Source: Bacteroidota bacterium (GTDB taxonomy: Bacteria > Bacteroidota > Bacteroidia > Flavobacteriales > Flavobacteriaceae). From it: a stretch of DNA of 19,237 nucleotides. The notes beneath the pieces were generated by a model that saw only the letters and a program-made list of their open reading frames with translations, was not told where the DNA came from and did no database searches. The stretch covers positions 1 through 19,237 of the forward strand of contig JAEZGB010000055.1 of the NCBI GenBank assembly GCA_023437485.1, read 5' to 3'. Positions 1 to 8,488 of this stretch are shown in pieces. The position numbers were made by a program, and so were the translations under genes. How positions within the stretch are numbered: position 1 is the first letter of the stretch; each line of letters starts with the position of its first letter.

Positions 1-32
1 ATCTGAAATTCTATCCATTGAACTATGAGGCC
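1..32 (-). tRNA. tRNA, 5' half only, probably tRNA-Arg (cut by window edge)
   Basis: Read on the minus strand from position 32, the sequence gives a 7-nt acceptor strand GGCCTCA, then TA at tRNA positions 8-9. A D-arm follows: GTTC, loop AATGGATA, GAAT, which closes as a 4-bp stem with one G-T pair. The first anticodon-stem strand TCAGA comes next. The window ends before the anticodon, so the amino acid is not directly visible. Arginine is inferred from the general resemblance of this 5' half to bacterial tRNA-Arg. It starts 7 nt after the yqeY stop codon and may be co-transcribed with it. Confidence 0.8.
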
Positions 33-39
33 GGCGGGG

Positions 40-489
40 TCATGCAAGCAATTTCTTTACAATCCCCGATATGGTTTTTCCGTTGGCGCGACCGGCGAGT
101 TCGGCGTTGGCAAGGCCCATGATCTTACCCATTGATCCCATTCCGCCGGCACCGGTTTCAGAGATGATCCGTTCCACAACAATCTCAATCTCGGCTTCCG
201 AAAGTTGCTCGGGCAAAAACTTTTCAATCACGACTGCCTGGGCCAATTCCGGCGCGGCCAGGTCTTCTCTTCCCTGTTCCGTGTAAATGCGGGCGCTTTC
301 CTTGCGTTGTTTGACCAAACGTTGCAAAAGCTTTATCTCATCATCGGCCGAAAATTCAGCTTTGGCACCGGTTTCGGTCTGGGCCAGCAGCATTGCCGAT
401 TTTACCGCGCGCAGCGATTCAAGCGCGACGGTGTCCTTGGCGCGCATGGCGTCCTTGATCGCGTCGTTTATTTGAGCCTGTAGTGCCAT
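40..489 (-). CDS. yqeY: GatB/YqeY domain protein
   Basis: A 149-residue protein of the YqeY family, stand-alone relatives of the tail domain of the amidotransferase subunit GatB. It begins MALQAQINDAIKDAMRAKD and has the family's central LLQRLVKQRKESA stretch. It ends with the glycine-rich GAGGMGSMGKIMG loop and the tail GRANGKTISGIVKKLL. Its length matches the usual ~150 residues. The frame stays open 34 codons further upstream, but those residues form a hydrophobic, unconserved leader, so the ATG at 489 is chosen. The exact cellular role of YqeY is not established; a link to tRNA-dependent amidation is only inferred from the GatB similarity. It lies downstream of the ftsZ terminator and just upstream of a tRNA. 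No clear promoter was found in the 168-nt gap to ftsZ. Confidence 0.93.
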   Translation of the reverse strand: MALQAQINDAIKDAMRAKDTVALESLRAVKSAMLLAQTETGAKAEFSADDEIKLLQRLVKQRKESARIYTEQGREDLAAPELAQAVVIEKFLPEQLSEAEIEIVVERIISETGAGGMGSMGKIMGLANAELAGRANGKTISGIVKKLLA

Positions 490-600
490 GGTAATTTTTT
501 CGAGCAGCGAAGTTAAAAAAAATAACCCACAAAGCAAGATGCCTTGGGTATAAAAGATTGGCCGGCCCGGACTGAAAAAAGTTGGCCACAATGCAGGCAG

Positions 601-633
601 AAATAAAAAAACCCGGCAACGTTCGTGACCGGG
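601..633 (-). terminator. Rho-independent terminator after ftsZ
   Basis: On the minus strand, 25 nt after the ftsZ stop codon, CCCGG (633-629) pairs with CCGGG (616-612). The 12-nt interior contains a further ACG/CGT pair. A run of seven T follows directly (611-605), then ATTT. This is a textbook intrinsic terminator and marks the likely end of the operon that starts at mraZ. The remainder of the 490-657 gap shows no other feature I can support. Confidence 0.85.
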
Positions 634-657
634 CAGGGGTTAAATTATGGTTAGGTA

Positions 658-2541
658 TTAATCTACGTTATCGTGCAAAAACGAGTTGTTCGAACGCAGT
701 TGCGGATCGTCGTTGCTGTCGGTCCCAAGTGACATCCTTGAGTTCCCGCTTACAGGGCGCGATGCCGACAAATCAACCCCCGAGCGCTTATAGGCAGGCT
801 CGCGTTCAAACTCTTCAATCTTTGAGGTCGAGTTGTGGAACTTGTAATTGAAGTCCTTGAGTTTGCGACGACGCTCGTCGGCACGGAACTTCAGTGTCTC
901 CTCGATGGTCATTTCCATGGGTGAAACCTCTTCAAACGCCGGTGAAAAACTCGGGGCTTCGGCTACTTTTCTCACGGTAAGGTCCAACTCGGGAGCCACG
1001 GGTTCGGCAACCTTTGCATCGGGTTTTGAGTTTAACAGGTCGCTTTCCAATTCCATATACTGCTCCAAGCTGTACTTGATAACGCCGTTTTCAGTCACCT
1101 CGGTTACCGGGATAACCTCGATCGGTTCTTTTACGTCGATGGCACGGGTCTGGTCGGTCAGATCAAAGAGGATCTTCTCCTGAACCGGTTCGGCAGCTTC
1201 AAACTTTACAGGCTCGTCGCGCTTCACGATTTCTGGTGCGCTTACGCGGATTTCACGGGTTTCGGCAGTAATGAAAAACTCATCCTGTTCATTGCCCGGC
1301 GAAACGATCTCAAAGGTCACGTCCAGGTTCTTGATGAACTCCGAGGTGGGGACAAGGTCCATTTCAAAAACGGGCCTCGCAGGCGTCACTTCCTCAATAA
1401 GTTCAAATACCACTTTCTCCTCCACTTCTGGCTTTGCCGGCTCAAACTCAAAAGCTGGGACCGTCTTTTTTGGCGTAAGCTCCTGTACGATCTTTTGCTC
1501 GGCTTCAAGCGAGTGGATAATTTTTTTTGGTTCGGTATTTACAATCTCGCTCTGCTGCTCGATATTGAAACCCGTGGCGATGATGGTCACGGCAATCGCG
1601 TCGCCCAGCGTCTCGTCTTCGCCCACACCCATGATGATGTTGGCATTATAACCGGCCTCGGCCTGGATGTGGTCATTGATCTCGCCGATCTCGTCGATGG
1701 TGATCTCATTTGTACCCGAAACAATAAGCAACAGCACGTTCTTTGCGCCGGTAATCTTGTTGTCGTTGAGCAGCGGTGAATCAAGAGCGGCTACAATGGC
1801 TTCCTTGGCCCGGCATTCGCCCAAAGCCATCGCCGATCCCATGATGGCGGTTCCGCTGTTGGAAAGCACCGTCTTGGCATCTTTTAAGTCGATATTTTGG
1901 GTGTAGTGGTGCGTGATGACTTCGGCAATACCGCGCGATGCGGTTGCGAGCACTTCATCGGCCTTGGAGAACCCGGCTTTGAAACCGAGGTTTCCGTACA
2001 CTTCCCGGAGTTTGTTGTTGTTGATTACGATTAGCGAATCGACCTGTTTGCGAAGCCTTTCTACACCGTTAAGCGCCTGATCCTGCCTGACCTTGCCTTC
2101 AAACTGAAACGGGATGGTGACGATACCCACAGTCAGGATATCCCTTTCCTTTGCAAGTTGCGCGATCACGGGAGCAGCACCGGTTCCCGTACCGCCGCCC
2201 ATACCGGCCGTGATGAAAACCATTTTGGTGTTGCTGTCCAGCATTTTCTCGATGTCAGCAATGCTTTCCAATGCCGACTGCTGACCAACTTCGGGGTTTG
2301 CCCCCGCGCCAAGCCCTTCGGTCAGGTGAACCCCCAGCTGGATCTTATTGGGAACCGGACTGTTTTGGAGCGCCTGGGAATCAGTGTTGCAGACGATGAA
2401 GTCCACTCCCTTGATGCCCTGCTTGAACATGTGGTTGATGGCATTGCTGCCCCCTCCTCCTACGCCTATCACCTTGATCACATTGGATTGGTTCTTTGGC
2501 AAGTCAAATGAAATGCTGCCGAAATCTGTGTTGTTATTCAT
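658..2541 (-). CDS. ftsZ: Cell division protein FtsZ, long Bacteroidota form
   Basis: The tubulin-like GTPase that polymerises into the cytokinetic ring at midcell. The N-terminal nucleotide loop GVGGGGSNA is at about 26-34 and the tubulin signature GGGTGTG at 115-121. The T7 synergy loop NIDLKD at 216-221 keeps both catalytic aspartates (D218, D221). The globular part ends near residue 330. A ~290-residue, acidic, proline-rich tail follows, bringing the protein to 627 residues against ~380 in E. coli; such long tails are usual in this phylum. Near the end lie a basic helix-like stretch (about 550-565, with RRRK) and the terminal SFLHDNVD, where partner-binding peptides are expected. The start is ATG at 2541. 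It follows ftsA after 116 nt, the second-largest gap in the operon, and is followed by a terminator. Confidence 0.98.
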   Translation of the reverse strand: MNNNTDFGSISFDLPKNQSNVIKVIGVGGGGSNAINHMFKQGIKGVDFIVCNTDSQALQNSPVPNKIQLGVHLTEGLGAGANPEVGQQSALESIADIEKMLDSNTKMVFITAGMGGGTGTGAAPVIAQLAKERDILTVGIVTIPFQFEGKVRQDQALNGVERLRKQVDSLIVINNNKLREVYGNLGFKAGFSKADEVLATASRGIAEVITHHYTQNIDLKDAKTVLSNSGTAIMGSAMALGECRAKEAIVAALDSPLLNDNKITGAKNVLLLIVSGTNEITIDEIGEINDHIQAEAGYNANIIMGVGEDETLGDAIAVTIIATGFNIEQQSEIVNTEPKKIIHSLEAEQKIVQELTPKKTVPAFEFEPAKPEVEEKVVFELIEEVTPARPVFEMDLVPTSEFIKNLDVTFEIVSPGNEQDEFFITAETREIRVSAPEIVKRDEPVKFEAAEPVQEKILFDLTDQTRAIDVKEPIEVIPVTEVTENGVIKYSLEQYMELESDLLNSKPDAKVAEPVAPELDLTVRKVAEAPSFSPAFEEVSPMEMTIEETLKFRADERRRKLKDFNYKFHNSTSKIEEFEREPAYKRSGVDLSASRPVSGNSRMSLGTDSNDDPQLRSNNSFLHDNVD

Positions 2542-2591
2542 AACTATGGGTATTTATTCTGTGTTTTGCTTTGTCTTGTTTTGCCTTAGTT

Positions 2592-2624
2592 GAAAATTAC
2601 TTCAATCCTGCGGGCGGCGTTCAA
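2592..2624 (-). promoter_or_regulatory. Weak candidate internal promoter upstream of ftsZ
   Basis: In the ftsA-ftsZ gap the minus strand has TTG (2624-2622), a 22-nt spacer, and TAATTTTC (2599-2592). This differs from the Bacteroidota -7 consensus TAnnTTTG only in the last base. The spacer lies within the usual 17-23 range. The leader to the ftsZ ATG would be about 50 nt. An extra promoter would fit the need for more FtsZ than FtsA, but the match is imperfect and the idea is untested. Confidence 0.3.
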
Positions 2625-2657
2625 CCGATTTTTTTTAGTTATTCACTAAGTAATTAA

Positions 2658-4019
2658 CTATTCGGCGTTATCCAGGAATTCCTTGATCTTGTCCACGTAA
2701 CGGTCAAAAAATGACTTGCGGATTTTGTTCTCGGTGGTTTCCGGCTCTTTTTCCTCAACCGGCGGCGCTTGTACCTCGACGGCTTCGGCAACCGGTTCGG
2801 CATGCTGAAGCTGCGCGGCAACAGGTTTTGAAGCCTGCTGCGGAACCGCGCTCTGGGTCCGGTTTCCGATGCTGTTCATCACCAATCCAACGGCGGTCGC
2901 GTAAAGCGGGCTCGAAATCTCTTCACTTGAATTTCCTGCCAGGTGTTCGTTCGGGTAGCCGATCCTGGTGTCCATTCCGGTGATGTATTCCACCAGTTGC
3001 TTGATATGCTGCAATTGCGCGCCGCCCCCGGTCAGGACGATGCCCGCAATAAGTTTCTTTTTGGGTTCCTCATGGCCGTAGGCACGGATCTCGGCAAATA
3101 CCTGCTCTATGATTTCCACCACGCGCGCATGGATGATTTTTGAAAGGTTTTTGAGCGAAATCTCTTTCGGCTCCCGCCCGCGTAACCCGGGAATCGACAC
3201 AATTTCATTGTCCTTGTTCTCTCCAGGCCAGGCCGAGCCGAATTTTACTTTCAACAGTTCGGCCTGCTTCTCGATGATCGAGCAGCCTTCCTTGATATCG
3301 TCGGTGATCACATTGCCGCCAAAGGGAATAACCGCGGTGTGGCGAATAATCCCATCCTTAAAGATCGCAAGGTCAGTGGTGCCGCCGCCAATGTCAATCA
3401 AGGCCACTCCGGCCTCCTTTTCCTCCTGGCTCAGTACCGCATCGGCCGAGGCCAAAGGTTCCAGGGTTAGGCCTGACAGTTCAATCCCCGAGCTCTGGAT
3501 GCAACGCCCGACGTTGCGAATAGATGCCGCCTGCCCCACCACAACGTGAAAACTGGCCTCAAGCCTTCCGCCATACATCCCGATGGGTTCGTTGGTTTCC
3601 TGCTGGCCGTCAATCTTGAACTCCTGTGGTAAAACGTGAATGATTTCCTCGCCCGGAAGCATGGTCAGCTTGCCAACCTGGTCCACGAGTTGCTGGATGT
3701 CGCGCCCGCCAATAACCTCCTAGGCATTGCTGCGTGAAATATAATCGCTGTGCTGGATACTGCGGATGTGCTGTCCGGCAATCCCCACCACTACGTCCTT
3801 GATTTTATAACCTGAATCCGTTTCGGCTTCGTGAACCGCCTGCTGGATGGACTGTATGGTCTGGGTGATGTTGTTAACCACGCCGCGCGCAACGCCCAGG
3901 CTTTTGGACTTCCCCATGCCCAGGATTTCAAGTTTACCGTATTCATTTTTCCGGCCAATCATGGCCACGATCTTTGTGGTCCCAATGTCCAGTCCTACCG
4001 CAATGTTCTCTTTTTCCAT
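2658..4019 (-). pseudogene. ftsA: Cell division protein FtsA, frame interrupted by an in-frame amber codon
   Basis: The actin-like protein that tethers FtsZ filaments to the membrane. The phosphate-1 loop GLDIGTTK is at 9-16. The frame then reads through the family segments GIAGQHIRSIQHSDYISR, LPGEEIIHVLPQEFKIDGQ, the phosphate-2 motif IDIGGGTTDLAIF and the adenosine motif LTGGGAQL. It ends in a C-terminal amphipathic helix, about KSFFDRYVDKIKEFLDNAE, the membrane anchor. Codon 100 is TAG (3722-3720), leaving a 99-residue N-terminal piece (4019-3720). The remaining 353 codons continue in the same frame, with no base lost or gained. The nearest downstream start is a GTG at 3686, which would omit the N-terminal nucleotide loop. 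The gene is otherwise full length with no decay, so a sequencing error or a very recent mutation is likely. It lies 6 nt after ftsQ. If the TAG is an error, this is an ordinary ftsA. Confidence 0.9.
3720..3722 (-). other. In-frame TAG (amber) codon inside ftsA
   Basis: The minus strand reads AAT GCC TAG GAG GTT ATT, that is Asn-Ala-stop-Glu-Val-Ile. Both sides are in the same frame and both look like FtsA, so the change is a single substitution and not a frameshift. It falls just after the HSDYISR segment. One-step ancestors of TAG include GAG, CAG and AAG. TAG is the terminator of ftsA itself (2660-2658), ftsL and gldC, which argues against codon reassignment. Confidence 0.95.
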
Positions 4020-4025
4020 AACCGT

Positions 4026-4748
4026 TTATTTTGTGCACACCACCTGGCTGGTAAATTTCAGGTTGATCGTTTTGTATGCGTTAATTGTCGTGTCGGCCGC
4101 GGCCTTCTGATAAAAAGCCTTGTAATTCCCAAACTTCCTCTCCATGTTGATCATCTTGCCAAAATCAATCGCGTAAGCCTGGCTCCTGCTTGTCATTTTA
4201 ACACTTCCAGTCGGCGAAACATAGGCTCCGATAATGTCTTTCCGCAAAAAATCATCCTGGTGGACCAACCGGAAAAGTTGGGCCAGATCCGGAAATATTT
4301 CCGGTGTGACATGTCCCGAAACCACGGGCACGCGCGCGGAAAAATTTTCAGACAGCGGCATTCTATTCCCTTTATTATCAAGATAAAAGGAATCCGCGTC
4401 ACCCAACACTCTGGCTATGGGAGTTTTTTGCTGGACCACTGCCTTCAACACACCGTCGACACTCACAAACACTTCGGATTTTTCAATCATAAGGTGCTTA
4501 TTAATTGACTTTTCCAGCTCGTTCAAATCTACTTTATCTTTGGCGACCCTATTCGCGGGCACCCCATTTTCTATTAACAATTTATTAACCACGTCCCGGG
4601 TGACGAACAGGTTTGACGAATCAGTAAAAATCACCTCGCAAGCCTTTAATTTCCTTACCGCGTTGCGTTTTCCGGCAAACGAATAAAGGAATGCGACAGA
4701 GCCCAGGATAAGTACCAACCTAATTGTAGACCATCGGAGTAACTTCAT
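4026..4748 (-). CDS. ftsQ: Cell division protein FtsQ
   Basis: A bitopic inner-membrane divisome protein of 240 residues. It has a short cytoplasmic N-terminus (MKLLRWS), one transmembrane segment at about 8-24 (IRLVLILGSVAFLYSFA), and a periplasmic region. A POTRA-like domain covers roughly 35-107 (starting near LKACEVIFTDSSNLFVTRDVV, ending near VQQKTPIARV), followed by a beta domain. FtsQ normally links the early ring (FtsZ, FtsA) to FtsL and the FtsW-FtsI synthase. The primary sequence is poorly conserved across phyla; the call rests on topology, size and position between murC and ftsA. Its ATG overlaps the murC stop codon by 4 nt (ATGA), which suggests translational coupling. Confidence 0.9.
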   Translation of the reverse strand: MKLLRWSTIRLVLILGSVAFLYSFAGKRNAVRKLKACEVIFTDSSNLFVTRDVVNKLLIENGVPANRVAKDKVDLNELEKSINKHLMIEKSEVFVSVDGVLKAVVQQKTPIARVLGDADSFYLDNKGNRMPLSENFSARVPVVSGHVTPEIFPDLAQLFRLVHQDDFLRKDIIGAYVSPTGSVKMTSRSQAYAIDFGKMINMERKFGNYKAFYQKAAADTTINAYKTINLKFTSQVVCTK

Positions 4749-6085
4749 GACAGTGTGCTTTTTATATCATCAACCATTTCACCAATATCACCTGCACCAA
4801 GGGTCACGATGACTTTTTTCCCGCTTGATCTGACCGCCCGCAACAAATTGTCCTTTTCCACCAATGACTTCTGGGGACATTCCATTTTGTCCAACAACCA
4901 TTGAGAAGTTATCCCCTTGATGGGAAGCTCCCTTGCCGGATAAATATCCAACAGGATCACCTGGTCAAATTGCGAAAGGCTGCGGGCAAAACCATCGGCA
5001 AAATCACGCGTCCGGCTAAAGAGGTGCGGCTGGAATACTGCCAGGACTTTCTCTCCCGGATACAGTTCGCGCACGGCCTGGTGCACGGCGTCGATCTCAG
5101 TGGGATGGTGCGCGTAATCATCAATGTAAACCAGGTCATCGGTCTTGATCTGGTAGCTGAACCTGCGGCGTATGCCTTTGAATGACAGCAGGGCTTTAGC
5201 GATGGCATCGGTCGGGGTGCCATACTTTAGGGCCATCGCCAAAGCCGTTACTGCATTCATCAAATTGTGCTTTCCGGGAAGGCCAAACCGCAGGCCGCGA
5301 AGGGTTCCTTCAGGGCATTTCACATCAAACACATAATGGCCCTGTTCCAGCCTGATGTTTTGGGCATTGTAATCGCCATCGCCTTCAATGGTGATTTTAT
5401 TGCCATGAAGCGGAAGTGACCCTGCCACGAACAACCCTTGTGGGTCTTCAACACGGGAAGCGAATTCCCTGAACGACTGCTCAATGGCCGATGGGTCGTG
5501 GTAAATATCAAGATGGTCAGCATCCATTGATGTGATGCATGCCATGTCGGGGTGCAGTTGTAAAAACGAACGGTCAAATTCATCGGCCTCCACCACGGTT
5601 ATCGTCTTCCCAGTACCAATCAGGTTGGTCTGGTAGTTTTCCACAATCCCGCCTACAAAAGCCGTAACATCGGCACCGGACTGATGCAGGATGTGGCCGA
5701 GAATTGCCGAAGTGGTAGTTTTTCCATGCGTACCTGCGATGGCAAAACAGTAGGTATCGCGGGTGATGATACCCAGCACTTCGGCGCGCTTTTTCACCTC
5801 GTAGTGCCGCTCGATAAACCAGTTCCATTCGGCATGTGTAAGGGGAACCGCAGGAGTGGTCACCACCAGGGTATTGCCCGGTAAATAATCCTTGGGAATC
5901 AGATCAATCCGCTCTTCATAATGGATGCTGATGCCGTCGTCTTCAAGTTCATCGGTGAGGTGCGTACGGGTTTTGTCATAACCCGTAACCTGCTTGCCCA
6001 ATCGCTTGAAATAACGCGCCAGGGCACTCATGCCAATGCCGCCGATGCCAATAAAATAGACGTTATGTATTTGAGCAAGATTCAT
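4745..6085 (-). CDS. murC: UDP-N-acetylmuramate--L-alanine ligase MurC
   Basis: A cytoplasmic Mur ligase (EC 6.3.2.8) that adds L-Ala to UDP-MurNAc using ATP, the first peptide step of peptidoglycan synthesis. The N-terminal UDP-binding Rossmann motif GIGGIGMSALA is at about 13-23. The ATP loop GTHGKTTT is at 118-125. The central DADHLDIYHD and the YAHHPTEI segment typical of MurC follow, with a C-terminal Rossmann-like domain ending LGAGDIGEMVDDI. At 446 residues it is normal for the family. Of the three Mur ligases here, the GTHGK version of the ATP loop and the HHPTE motif separate it from MurD and MurE. Start ATG at 6085, overlapping the murG stop by 4 nt. Confidence 0.97.
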   Translation of the reverse strand: MNLAQIHNVYFIGIGGIGMSALARYFKRLGKQVTGYDKTRTHLTDELEDDGISIHYEERIDLIPKDYLPGNTLVVTTPAVPLTHAEWNWFIERHYEVKKRAEVLGIITRDTYCFAIAGTHGKTTTSAILGHILHQSGADVTAFVGGIVENYQTNLIGTGKTITVVEADEFDRSFLQLHPDMACITSMDADHLDIYHDPSAIEQSFREFASRVEDPQGLFVAGSLPLHGNKITIEGDGDYNAQNIRLEQGHYVFDVKCPEGTLRGLRFGLPGKHNLMNAVTALAMALKYGTPTDAIAKALLSFKGIRRRFSYQIKTDDLVYIDDYAHHPTEIDAVHQAVRELYPGEKVLAVFQPHLFSRTRDFADGFARSLSQFDQVILLDIYPARELPIKGITSQWLLDKMECPQKSLVEKDNLLRAVRSSGKKVIVTLGAGDIGEMVDDIKSTLS

Positions 6086-7173
6086 TTTTTAATAAGTTTT
6101 TCTACTTCGTCGGCAATTTTTCGGGTAGCCTCCGGGCTGGCCAGTTTGCCGATATTTTCTGCCAGCCGGGCCATTTTTCCGCCATCATTGACCAGGTTGG
6201 TAAAGGTACCCGCGAACCCGGACTCCAGCTCTGCCTCCCGAAGCATGATCGCGCCGCCGGCATCGGTGATGGCTTTGGCGTTTTTGGCCTGATGGTCTTC
6301 GGCCACGTTTGGCGACGGAATAAAAATTACAGGTTTGCCCACCAGGCACAGTTCAGAAACCGATGACGCTCCCGCGCGCGAGATAACCACATCGGCAGCC
6401 GCATAGGCAAGATCCATTTTTTCAATAAACGGCAGCACCCTGACATTTCCCCCGTGGTGTTGTTCATACCGCTCCCAATAGAGTTTACCGCACTGCCACA
6501 GCACCTGCATGCCATTGTCGGCAAAAAGCGCAAGGTTGGCCGCGACCAGCTCGTTGATGGTTCTGGCACCAAGGCTTCCGCCCAATACCAAAAGCACCTT
6601 GCGTTGCGGGTCCAGGCCAAAATGCTCAAGCGCTTCAATCTTTTTTCCGGCCAGTTCCATCAGGTCCTGGCGCACCGGGTTTCCCGTAAGCACCATTTTC
6701 GACACTGGGAAAAATCGCTCCAGATTGGTATAGGCCACACAAATCCTGTCAGCCTTTCGCCCCAACAATTTATTGGTGATGCCGGGATATGAATTCTGCT
6801 CCTGGATCAGTGTCGGGATCCCGGCCGAAACCGCCGCCTGCAGTAAAGGCCCACTCGCGAACCCGCCGGTACCAATGACCACATCAGGTTTGAATTCCTT
6901 CAATATCCTTCGCGATTTCCAGAGGCTGGACAATAGTTTCAAAGGGAACATCGCGTTGCGCAGCGTCAGTTTGCGTTGGAGCCCTGCAATCCACAACCCG
7001 ATTATTTTATATCCGGCCTGGGGAACCTTTTGCATCTCCATCTTGTCGCTGGCACCCACAAAAAGAAATTCGGCATCGGGGAAACGCGATTTAAGTTCGT
7101 CGGCAATGGCCACGGCCGGGTAAATATGCCCGCCGGTTCCGCCTCCGCTCAATATGAATTTTGGGTTTCCCAT
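6082..7173 (-). CDS. murG: UDP-GlcNAc:lipid I GlcNAc transferase MurG
   Basis: A peripheral inner-membrane GT-B glycosyltransferase (EC 2.4.1.227) that converts lipid I to lipid II. The N-terminal glycine loop GGGTGGH is at 10-16, and a second one, GTGGFASGPLLQAA, is in the same domain. NSYPGITN and GNPVRQ follow. The C-terminal, UDP-GlcNAc-binding domain has GGSLGA, SRAGASSVSEL and AEDHQAKNA. At 363 residues it is typical. The ATG at 7173 directly abuts the ftsW TAA stop with no spacer, and the murG stop overlaps the murC start by 4 nt, so expression is probably coupled in both directions. Confidence 0.97.
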   Translation of the reverse strand: MGNPKFILSGGGTGGHIYPAVAIADELKSRFPDAEFLFVGASDKMEMQKVPQAGYKIIGLWIAGLQRKLTLRNAMFPLKLLSSLWKSRRILKEFKPDVVIGTGGFASGPLLQAAVSAGIPTLIQEQNSYPGITNKLLGRKADRICVAYTNLERFFPVSKMVLTGNPVRQDLMELAGKKIEALEHFGLDPQRKVLLVLGGSLGARTINELVAANLALFADNGMQVLWQCGKLYWERYEQHHGGNVRVLPFIEKMDLAYAAADVVISRAGASSVSELCLVGKPVIFIPSPNVAEDHQAKNAKAITDAGGAIMLREAELESGFAGTFTNLVNDGGKMARLAENIGKLASPEATRKIADEVEKLIKK

Positions 7174-8478
7174 TTACTTTCCAATAACCGCATTCATCGG
7201 GTTTGATTTGTCTTCAATTGAATAACCAGCCGCCTGTTGTTCCCTAAGCGCTGCTTCAGCTTCCTCCTCGCGGCGGATTTGCTGGTCAATCAGGCGTTGC
7301 AAGGCCTCGTCGCGAGATTTTTTCTCGGCCACTTCCAGCGCGATTTCTTCTTCTTTTTTGGTGACGCCGATAATGATTCCAAGGGCAATGCACGTCATCC
7401 AGACTGAACTTCCTCCACTTGAAATCAGCGGAAGGGTTTGCCCGGTGACCGGCAAAAGTTCCACGGCGACTGCCATGTTGACAAGCGCCTGGAAAATGAT
7501 CGGGAAACCGAGCCCCACCACCAGCAATTTTCCAAATAATGAATTCGCCTTGTGTGCAGCCACTATAAACCTGAAAAACAGTAACAGGTACAGCATCATC
7601 ACGCCTATCCCACCCAAAAGCCCGTACTCTTCAACAATAATCGCGTAGATAAAATCACTTGAAGATTGGGGCAAAAAGTTCTTCTGGACGCTCTTTCCGG
7701 GACCCAGGCCGTACACGCCTCCTGAAGCAATCGCAATTTTGGCTTTCTCTATCTGGTAATCGTCCTCGCCGGGTTTGTCAGTGGCAAAGTTGTCGATGCG
7801 CGACATCCACGTATCCACGCGGTTGGGAAACGCATCGGGGAAAGCCTTCACTACAACAATGAATGAGAGCAATGCCATAATTCCGGCCCCAACAACAACG
7901 CCAATGTATTTGAGTGGATACCTGCCTACAAAAGCAAGCATCACCACCATGGAAAACATCAGCGCCGCTGTGGAGAAGTTGGCCGGAAGGATGAGCATTA
8001 TGGTAATGGCAACCGGTAACCACAGCTCCAGCAGCGAGGCCTTGAGTGTTACCGGTTGTTCTTTTTTCTTGGAAAGATACCGCGCCACGAATACCATCAG
8101 CACGATTGAGGCGAGCGCCGAGGTCTGAAAGGTCATGCCTATAAATGGAACCTCTATCCAACGGCTGGCGTTCGCCCCGTCTATAATCGTTCCCTTAAAC
8201 AGCGTGTAGGCCAGCAAAACCCAGACAATGGGCAGGGCGATCATTGACAGCCCCCGGAAATAATGATACGGGATTTTGTGCACCCAATAGATCATGCAAA
8301 ACCCGATCAAGATGTGCGCCAGGTGCTTGGCCAGGTACCCGATGGTATTGCCCGTCCCCTGACCCGCAAAGGCCAGGTTGCTGCTCGCGCTAAACACCGG
8401 CATAAAGGAAAACAGCGCCAGCAGGGCCACGAATGACCAGATAACTTTATCGCCGCGAAGCCGGGTTAATAGTTCCAT
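7174..8478 (-). CDS. ftsW: Septal peptidoglycan polymerase FtsW (SEDS family)
   Basis: A polytopic inner-membrane SEDS glycosyltransferase that polymerises lipid II at the septum in complex with FtsI. It has multiple hydrophobic segments from about residue 13 to 372. The GANASRWI motif is at 101-108. The conserved extracellular SDFIYAIIVEEYG block is at 274-286, with D275 in the place of the catalytic aspartate. GQTLPLISSGGSS at 346-358 is the family signature. After the last membrane segment comes a cytoplasmic tail of about 60 residues, rich in Glu, Lys and Arg and probably a coiled coil; I read this as a lineage extension. Start ATG at 8478; a 28-nt heptamer repeat lies 11-38 nt upstream of the ATG. 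No TAnnTTTG promoter was found in the gap before it. Confidence 0.97.
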   Translation of the reverse strand: MELLTRLRGDKVIWSFVALLALFSFMPVFSASSNLAFAGQGTGNTIGYLAKHLAHILIGFCMIYWVHKIPYHYFRGLSMIALPIVWVLLAYTLFKGTIIDGANASRWIEVPFIGMTFQTSALASIVLMVFVARYLSKKKEQPVTLKASLLELWLPVAITIMLILPANFSTAALMFSMVVMLAFVGRYPLKYIGVVVGAGIMALLSFIVVVKAFPDAFPNRVDTWMSRIDNFATDKPGEDDYQIEKAKIAIASGGVYGLGPGKSVQKNFLPQSSSDFIYAIIVEEYGLLGGIGVMMLYLLLFFRFIVAAHKANSLFGKLLVVGLGFPIIFQALVNMAVAVELLPVTGQTLPLISSGGSSVWMTCIALGIIIGVTKKEEEIALEVAEKKSRDEALQRLIDQQIRREEEAEAALREQQAAGYSIEDKSNPMNAVIGK

Positions 8479-8488
8479 GTTGTTTTGC

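Noticed and set aside
490..591. Longer YqeY with a 34-residue hydrophobic leader
   Set aside because: The extra residues are not family-like and the known domain starts at MALQAQINDAIKDA; YqeY proteins are about 150 residues and cytoplasmic.
3720..3722. TAG recoded as an amino acid in this organism
   Set aside because: TAG terminates ftsA itself, ftsL and gldC at expected protein ends, and no other long frame in the window is crossed by TAG.
3831..4508. 225-codon plus-strand open frame opposite ftsA and ftsQ
   Set aside because: It is a mirror of genuine coding sequence; the composition (His, Cys and Asn rich) is not protein-like and no motif is seen.
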